DNA of 10,924 bases from Akkermansiaceae bacterium (GTDB lineage: Bacteria > Verrucomicrobiota > Verrucomicrobiia > Verrucomicrobiales > Akkermansiaceae). The notes below the pieces were generated by a model, which worked only from the letters and a program-made list of their open reading frames with translations, did no database searches and was not told the DNA's origin. This document shows positions 6,474 to 10,924 of the stretch, one piece after another. Each line of letters begins with the position of its first letter. Within the stretch, counting starts at the first letter, position 1. The stretch covers positions 2,975 through 13,898 of the forward strand of contig WTJZ01000065.1 of the NCBI GenBank assembly GCA_011524615.1, given 5' to 3'. A program made the position numbers and the translations under genes.

Positions 6474-7391
6474 ATGCGACACCTTAAACTTCTCCTTTTA
6501 TTAGCTCTACCTCTAGCGGTTGTGTCATGCGCCTCTAGTTCTAAGGTTGCTCAAGGCAGTAAAGCCCCGACCAAGGCTGAAATTCTCTTTCAAAAAGCGA
6601 GCAAGCTGGAGAAGAAAGGTAGCTGGAAGGCCGCAGCGAAGAAGTATGAAGATGTGGTTGAGCAGTACCCAACCTCCAAGGTCGCCTCTACTGCGGCATA
6701 TCGCGTGGGTCAAAACTGGGAAAAGGCAAATAAGCCACAGAACGCCTTCGATGCCTACCAGACATACATTACTCTGTTTCGTAATGGGGCGAAATACTCT
6801 GAGGCTCTAGACTCTCAGTCAGACATCGCCTTTAAGGCGGCTAAGGGAGGCTTGAACAAGCGCTTCCTCGGCCTCAAGTCGGAACTCACTTATGCGCAGG
6901 TCACTGGTCTACTCAATAATGTGATCAGCAATGCTCCTGCTTCCGACCTGGCTGCTCGTGCACAGTTCGAGATCGGTGCCTACGCGGAGAAGCAGGAAAG
7001 AACAGGGGAGTCTGTCGCCGCCTTCTTCAAGCTCGTAGATAGTTACCCTAACCATAAGCTCGCTCCAGAGGCAACGTACCGTGCGGGCTTAGCGCTCTCT
7101 GGATACTCTCAGGAGCACAGCGAAAACAGCAGTAACCTCTATAAAGCTAAGTCTACTCTAGAGGATCTGATCCAGCAGTACCCATCCTCATCTCAGGCGA
7201 GTAAGGCGCGTAAGCTGCTAAAGGAGATCGTCAAACTGGATAATGAGAGAACCTTTGAGGTCGCAACCTTCTATGAGAAGAAGGGTAAGTATGATTCCGC
7301 GAAGTACTATTACCAAGAGCTCATCGATCGTACTAAGAGTAGTGATCAGCTCCACCAACAGGCTCAGAAAAGACTTAAGAACCTACCATAA
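6474..7391 (+). CDS. BamD-like TPR outer-membrane lipoprotein
   Basis: Likely outer-membrane assembly lipoprotein of the BamD/YfiO type, a periplasmic scaffold that helps BamA insert beta-barrel proteins. The N-terminus is a lipoprotein signal (MRHLKLLLLLALPLAVVSC) with lipobox VVSC and modified cysteine C19, followed by a Ser/Lys-rich linker. TPR-like helical pairs follow at about 35-66 (AEILFQKASKLEKKGSWKAA), 70-103, 160-192, 222-252 and 260-287 (YEKKGKYDSAKYYYQELI). At 305 residues it is longer than proteobacterial BamD, with an extra middle region around 118-160. It could instead be a CpoB/YbgF-type or general TPR lipoprotein, but the neighbouring lptE fits an outer-membrane assembly role. 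ATG 6474 gives a clean signal peptide; no Shine-Dalgarno sequence is present. The stop codon shares one base with the lptE start (TAATG), implying translational coupling. Confidence 0.8.
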   Translation: MRHLKLLLLLALPLAVVSCASSSKVAQGSKAPTKAEILFQKASKLEKKGSWKAAAKKYEDVVEQYPTSKVASTAAYRVGQNWEKANKPQNAFDAYQTYITLFRNGAKYSEALDSQSDIAFKAAKGGLNKRFLGLKSELTYAQVTGLLNNVISNAPASDLAARAQFEIGAYAEKQERTGESVAAFFKLVDSYPNHKLAPEATYRAGLALSGYSQEHSENSSNLYKAKSTLEDLIQQYPSSSQASKARKLLKEIVKLDNERTFEVATFYEKKGKYDSAKYYYQELIDRTKSSDQLHQQAQKRLKNLP

Positions 7392-7897
7392 TGCGTAGTC
7401 TCTTCTCCATCGCCCTTATTTCTCTCTTGTTCCTGACGGGATGCGGATACCGCTTAGGCGGGAGTAAGCCGAGTACCTTGTCTCATGTGTCGCACATCCA
7501 AGTGATGCCGGCGGAGAACATGACACAGTATCCGCGGCTCTCCGCTCAGTTAGCGAACCATCTGACGGATGCTCTCATACAAGACGGACTCTATAAGGTC
7601 GGTACAGAGAACAATGCCGATGCTTACCTACAGACGACCATCTCGTCAGTGGGTATTAATCAAATCCGAGGATCTCGAACAACCCCACTGTTCCCTGAGG
7701 AGTTATTACTTCGTATCCAGGTGCAGTGGCAAGTAGTTGATATGGAGACCGGCCAGAGCCTTCAAACGGGCAAGGAGATCGCTCGAACTCGTTTCTTCAT
7801 GTCCGATAATTTCCAAAACGCACAGAACAATGCCTTTCCTGATGCATTGAGCCGTGTGTCTCGCCAGATTGTTTCTTCCCTCTCTAATTCTCTGTAG
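7391..7897 (+). CDS. lptE: LptE-like LPS-assembly lipoprotein
   Basis: Probable outer-membrane lipoprotein that plugs and supports the LptD barrel in the final step of LPS export. The 168-residue protein has a lipoprotein signal with lipobox LTGC and C18, directly followed by GYRLGG, the CGYxL start typical of LptE. Then comes a pattern common to the family: a strand with a conserved PxxN-like turn (VMPAENMTQYPRL, 38-50), an amphipathic helix (LSAQLANHLTDALIQDG) and strands toward a C-terminal helix (ALSRVSRQIVSSLSNSL). Sequence conservation in this family is low, so the call rests on the lipobox, the CGYRL start, length and fold pattern. It is joined to the genes on both sides by 1-base overlaps. 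The presence of LptE implies that this organism has an LPS-type outer membrane. Confidence 0.82.
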   Translation: MRSLFSIALISLLFLTGCGYRLGGSKPSTLSHVSHIQVMPAENMTQYPRLSAQLANHLTDALIQDGLYKVGTENNADAYLQTTISSVGINQIRGSRTTPLFPEELLLRIQVQWQVVDMETGQSLQTGKEIARTRFFMSDNFQNAQNNAFPDALSRVSRQIVSSLSNSL

Positions 7898-8622
7898 TGA
7901 AAGATACCCCCACAGAACCTCAGATTTACTTTGTTCCCACTCCGATCGGGAATCTCTCAGACATCACGACCCGCGCAGTGGAGGTCCTCTCCTCATGTGA
8001 TCTGATCGCATGTGAAGATACCCGCCATACGAAGCGCCTGCTTGCTCACCTGGATATTCACAAGCCTTTGATGAGCTTTAATGCTCAATCGGAGGAGCGT
8101 AAGATTCCTGAACTCATCGAGCGGATTCAGAGTGAAGAGTTGACGCTGGCCGTGGTTAGTGATGCGGGAATGCCTGCGGTCTCTGATCCTGGGCAACGTC
8201 TCATTCAGACCTGTTTAACCGAGGAGATTCCTTACACGGTCTTACCTGGGCCGAGTGCCGTCTTGACCGCTTTAGTTGGTTCGGGCTTTCCGGCTCATCA
8301 CTTTACCTTTGGCGGCTTCTTACCAATGAAGAAGGGGAAGAAGCAGAAGCTCATGCAGGAGGCTGTTGGCTTCGATGGGACCACATTATTCTTTGAGTCT
8401 CCTCACCGTCTCCCCACCGCACTCAAGCTCCTTGCTGAGGTAGCCCCTGAGCATCCGGTATGTGTAGCGCGAGAGTTGACGAAGTTATTTGAGACTTACC
8501 ATCGTGGTACTGCGCAAGAGTTGTCGGACTACTTCTCAGAGCGTCCGCCCAAAGGAGAGATTGTGTTACTGATCGCTCCTCAGAGTTATATTATCCCAGC
8601 AAAGCTTGCGGATAAGAAATAG
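7897..8622 (+). CDS. rsmI: 16S rRNA (cytidine1402-2'-O)-methyltransferase
   Basis: Methylates the ribose 2'-O of C1402 in the decoding centre of 16S rRNA, using S-adenosylmethionine. The tetrapyrrole-methylase fold motifs are all visible: PTPIGNLSDIT at 14-24, CEDTRHTKRLL at 39-49, SDAGMPAVSDPG at 88-99, LPGPSAVLTAL at 116-126, FTFGGFLP at 136-143, ESPHR at 167-171, ARELTKLFETYHRG at 191-204 and KGEIVLLI at 219-226. At 241 residues it corresponds to a compact RsmI, with little beyond the core. The start is GTG 7897, whose G is the last base of the lptE TAG stop (TAGTG); this places the first conserved motif at the usual distance from the N-terminus. No separate ribosome binding site is visible, so translation probably depends on lptE. 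Confidence 0.97.
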   Translation: MKDTPTEPQIYFVPTPIGNLSDITTRAVEVLSSCDLIACEDTRHTKRLLAHLDIHKPLMSFNAQSEERKIPELIERIQSEELTLAVVSDAGMPAVSDPGQRLIQTCLTEEIPYTVLPGPSAVLTALVGSGFPAHHFTFGGFLPMKKGKKQKLMQEAVGFDGTTLFFESPHRLPTALKLLAEVAPEHPVCVARELTKLFETYHRGTAQELSDYFSERPPKGEIVLLIAPQSYIIPAKLADKK

Positions 8623-8642
8623 AAGTGATAATTTAATCCCTC

Positions 8643-9572
8643 ATGCTTGCCTTTTCGACTTGTTGGAACACTGGAGACCATAACGATGGTGAAGATCTGA
8701 TTACTGAGATCCTAGAGCTCGGGTTTGATACGATCGAGCTCAGTCATGGGATGACGATTACTAAGGTTCCGGGCATCCAACGTGCCTTTGATCAAGGCAT
8801 GTTTAAGTGCTGCGGTGTGCACAACTTCTTTCCTTCTCCAGTGGAGGTCATGATGGATGCTCCTGATGCATATGAGTTTACCTCCTTTCGGAAGCATGAG
8901 CGAGACCGAGCGTTTAAGTTGACATTACAGACTCTAGATGAGGCGGCTCACTTTGGTGCTCAGTATGTCGTCTTACACATGGGCTCGAACCATAAGATGC
9001 CGAGTAAGAAATGGTCTAAGGTGCTCGAGAGCATGATCAAGGAGGAGAAATTCAATGAGAAGAAGTTCTATAAGCATCGTGATAAGTTCGTGAAGAAGCG
9101 CGCGAAGACCGCCGAGATCTATATGAGGCGTGCGACGTACTTCCTGGAGCAGCTCGAGCCGAAGGCGCGTGAGATCGGGGTCAAGCTCGCTATCGAATCT
9201 CGCTCTCATTATGAACAAGTCCCTACCGAGCCTGAGATGTGTACCCTGATGAACCATTTCTCCGAGAGCGACTATGTAGGGTACTGGCATGACTTTGGTC
9301 ATGTGCAACGTAAGGATAACTTAGGTCTCCTGGATCATGCGCAGTGGTTAACGAGTATGCAGCCTCAACTCATCGGGGGGCACCTACACGATGTACGTTG
9401 GCCTACCCGAGATCACCGCGTGCCCTTTCAGGGATCGATCGACTATAATGCACTGATGGGGCACTTCACTCCAGATATGCCACTCGTTTGGGAACTCTCC
9501 CCGAGCCGCAAGGCTGAGGATATCAAGCTCGCTCTGGATAAGTGGAAGCAACTGTATCCACACACGGTATAA
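8643..9572 (+). CDS. Xylose-isomerase-like TIM-barrel protein (sugar phosphate isomerase/epimerase family)
   Basis: A 309-residue protein of the AP-endonuclease-2/xylose-isomerase-like TIM-barrel superfamily. Likely metal or catalytic residues at strand ends are E32 (DTIELSHG), H60 (GVHNFFPSP), H112 (VVLHMGSN), E185 (LAIESR), H216 and D217 (YWHDFGH), H247/H249 (GGHLHD) and E284 (VWELSP). This is the usual Glu/His/Asp set for a divalent-metal isomerase or epimerase. Compared with the simplest members there is a Lys/Glu-rich helical stretch at about 117-163 (KKWSKVLES..KKFYKHRDKFVKKRAK). The actual substrate is unknown; a sugar or sugar-acid isomerase is likely, and an endonuclease IV is less likely because the fold markers are only those of the superfamily. 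It follows rsmI by 20 bases and may belong to the same transcript. No Shine-Dalgarno sequence is seen before ATG 8643. Confidence 0.85.
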   Translation: MLAFSTCWNTGDHNDGEDLITEILELGFDTIELSHGMTITKVPGIQRAFDQGMFKCCGVHNFFPSPVEVMMDAPDAYEFTSFRKHERDRAFKLTLQTLDEAAHFGAQYVVLHMGSNHKMPSKKWSKVLESMIKEEKFNEKKFYKHRDKFVKKRAKTAEIYMRRATYFLEQLEPKAREIGVKLAIESRSHYEQVPTEPEMCTLMNHFSESDYVGYWHDFGHVQRKDNLGLLDHAQWLTSMQPQLIGGHLHDVRWPTRDHRVPFQGSIDYNALMGHFTPDMPLVWELSPSRKAEDIKLALDKWKQLYPHTV

Positions 9573-9705
9573 GGAGCAACGACCTATCGGTGGAGCAAAG
9601 GGGATCGTTTTGCCCTTAGAACTGGAGTTTAATTTACAAAACTACTGCGACTTTACTCATGATTTTTGATTGTCGATTGGCATCCGCTAGGGCACTTCTC
9701 ATCGT
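9573..9705. other. 133-base intergenic region, nothing definite
   Basis: This is the largest gap in the window. It holds a weak possible stem (GCAAA 9595-9599 with TTTGC 9609-9613, or AAGGG with CCCTT) without a following T-run. An AT-rich stretch runs from about 9628 to 9671. I see no tRNA-like fold, no clear promoter hexamers at good spacing and no riboswitch-like structure. A promoter for nspC is expected here but cannot be placed. Confidence 0.5.
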
Positions 9706-10911
9706 ATGATTTCTGAAGCACCAAAACCGAGCGACCAACTCTTATCTACCGTAGCACAACTAAAGCCGCCGTTCTATTTGATTGATGAGGCGGCTCTGGT
9801 TACTAATTTAGAAATCCTCCGTGACGTGGCAAATCGCTCAGGGGCAAAAATCGTGTTAGCCCAGAAGGCCTTTGCTCAACCTCAGCTCTACCCCCTGATC
9901 GGTCGCTACCTCGATGGCGCATGTGCTTCTGGTCATTGGGAGGCTGAGTTAGCACGAACCCATCTTCCAGAGGAGGCCGAGGTCATTACCTGCTCTCCTG
10001 CATATAATGATGAAGACATCTCGGCTCTCTTACCCATCAGTGACCATCTCGACTTTAATTCCTTATCTCAATGGAGTCGTTACCGGGAGCAATGCTTGTC
10101 TTACCGAGTAGAACATCACTCTTCGATTCATTTCGGATTACGCATTAATCCAGAATTCTCAACAGGGGAGACGCCACTCTATGATCCCTGTGCTTCTGGA
10201 TCACGACTGGGCATTACGGTGGAGCAACTCAGAGGCTGTGAACTTCTTGATGGTATCAGTGGCCTGCACTTTCATACTCTCTGTGAGCAAGGTCTTGATG
10301 ATCTTGCCGATACGATTCAAGCAGTCGAGGAGAAGTTTGGATGGCTCCTCAGCCAAGAGCAAATCTGTTACCTGAATCTCGGAGGGGGGCACTGGATTAC
10401 CAAGGACGGGTATGATCGTGAGGGGCTCGTCCGTCTCATCCAAGAACTCACCACTAAGTATCAGTTACAGGTGTACCTTGAACCAGGCGAGGCCGTTGCG
10501 ATCCATTCTGGTATTTTGGTGGGAACTGTTCTCGACCTACATCGTAATGGCGATGTGACCAACGCCATCCTAGACCTCTCCGCGACAGCTCATATGCCCG
10601 ATGTACTAGAGATGCCATACCGACCAGATGTCTATCTAGACGGAACGCTAGCACTAGAGAGCGGAGAGCACCTGTACCGACTGACTGGCAATACCTGTCT
10701 CGCCGGAGATCAGATTGGCGACTACGCTTTCCATCGCTCCCTCCAGGTAGGTGATCAAATCGTATTCAATGACATGGCACACTACACCATGGTCAAGACA
10801 ACCTTCTTTAATGGCGTCAAACACCCTGCGATTCACCTGCACCACACGGATGGCTCTCTCTCCACTCTTCGCGAATACTCCTATCAAGATTACTTAGCAC
10901 TGAAGAAGTAA
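9706..10911 (+). CDS. nspC: Carboxynorspermidine/carboxyspermidine decarboxylase
   Basis: PLP enzyme that removes the carboxyl group from carboxynorspermidine or carboxyspermidine, the last step of the alternative (non-SpeE) route to norspermidine or spermidine. It belongs to the alanine-racemase-fold (type III) decarboxylases. Visible features are the PLP lysine K54 in VLAQKAFAQP, FNSLSQW at 117-123, HFHTLCEQ at 188-195, the cofactor phosphate-binding GGGH at 226-229, EPGEA at 259-263, HMPDVLEMPYRP at 296-307, the catalytic-site Cys C331 in TCLAGD, and the end segment DMAHYTMVKTTFFNG at 356-370. The HMPDVLEMPYRP and NTCLAGD segments separate NspC from diaminopimelate decarboxylase (LysA) and arginine decarboxylase (SpeA). 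The length of 401 is near the family norm. Its usual partner, carboxynorspermidine dehydrogenase, is not in the window. No Shine-Dalgarno sequence is seen before ATG 9706. Spermidine rather than norspermidine as main product is possible and cannot be judged from sequence. Confidence 0.96.
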   Translation: MISEAPKPSDQLLSTVAQLKPPFYLIDEAALVTNLEILRDVANRSGAKIVLAQKAFAQPQLYPLIGRYLDGACASGHWEAELARTHLPEEAEVITCSPAYNDEDISALLPISDHLDFNSLSQWSRYREQCLSYRVEHHSSIHFGLRINPEFSTGETPLYDPCASGSRLGITVEQLRGCELLDGISGLHFHTLCEQGLDDLADTIQAVEEKFGWLLSQEQICYLNLGGGHWITKDGYDREGLVRLIQELTTKYQLQVYLEPGEAVAIHSGILVGTVLDLHRNGDVTNAILDLSATAHMPDVLEMPYRPDVYLDGTLALESGEHLYRLTGNTCLAGDQIGDYAFHRSLQVGDQIVFNDMAHYTMVKTTFFNGVKHPAIHLHHTDGSLSTLREYSYQDYLALKK

Positions 10912-10924
10912 GAGTTCACAGTTC

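Noticed and set aside
8973..9308. A 111-codon open frame on the minus strand within the TIM-barrel gene
   Set aside because: It is fully antisense to a gene with clear family motifs, has no recognisable domain, and similar antisense frames occur opposite nadE, rodA and nspC, as expected from codon bias.
9571..9617. AAGGAG overlapping the stop of the TIM-barrel gene, followed by a 9-codon GTG frame
   Set aside because: Spacing to GTG 9590 is long, the peptide is tiny and no conserved feature supports it.
9595..9617. Possible terminator after the TIM-barrel gene
   Set aside because: The stems are only five pairs, two alternative pairings compete, and no T-run follows.
9633..9694. Candidate promoter for nspC (TTTACA or TTGATT as -35 box)
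   Set aside because: No acceptable -10 box occurs 16-18 bases downstream of either hexamer.

Overview
The window looks like an ordinary stretch of chromosome from a Gram-negative bacterium, most likely a member of the Verrucomicrobiota (PVC group). The reasons are combined: an exosortase-associated CAAX-protease relative, BamD- and LptE-type outer-membrane lipoproteins, a RodA with a distinctive divergent motif set, and carboxynorspermidine decarboxylase as the polyamine enzyme. The phylum call is inference from gene content and recalled family features, not from a marker tree. Ten protein-coding genes fill nearly the whole window. I see no rRNA, tRNA, CRISPR array, insertion sequence or phage gene, and no gene-free stretch longer than 133 bases.

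Left part (1-2428): the 3' part of a membrane protease of the exosortase-associated CAAX/CPBP family, cut by the window edge, then glutamine-dependent NAD+ synthetase (nadE). Middle (2429-6425): a membrane-anchored protein with an alpha-helical (TPR-like) region, a right-handed beta-helix and an acidic repeat tail. It is followed 31 bases later by a RodA-type SEDS peptidoglycan glycosyltransferase. Facing these on the minus strand is a class IV PLP aminotransferase/lyase whose 3' end overlaps that of rodA by 15 bases.

Right part (6474-8622 and beyond): a tightly packed operon starts divergently from the aminotransferase gene. It encodes a BamD-like TPR lipoprotein, an LptE-like lipoprotein and RsmI (16S rRNA 2'-O-methyltransferase), with 1-base stop/start overlaps (TAATG and TAGTG). 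A xylose-isomerase-like TIM-barrel protein follows 20 bases later. After a 133-base gap comes nspC, carboxynorspermidine decarboxylase, complete and ending 13 bases before the window edge.

The common theme is cell-envelope building: surface-protein processing, peptidoglycan elongation, outer-membrane protein insertion and LPS transport, with housekeeping NAD+, polyamine and ribosome-modification genes among them. The least explained item is the beta-helix protein next to rodA, with its four-copy C-terminal motif and a strong hairpin at its start. I find no convincing new multi-gene defence or mobile system here.
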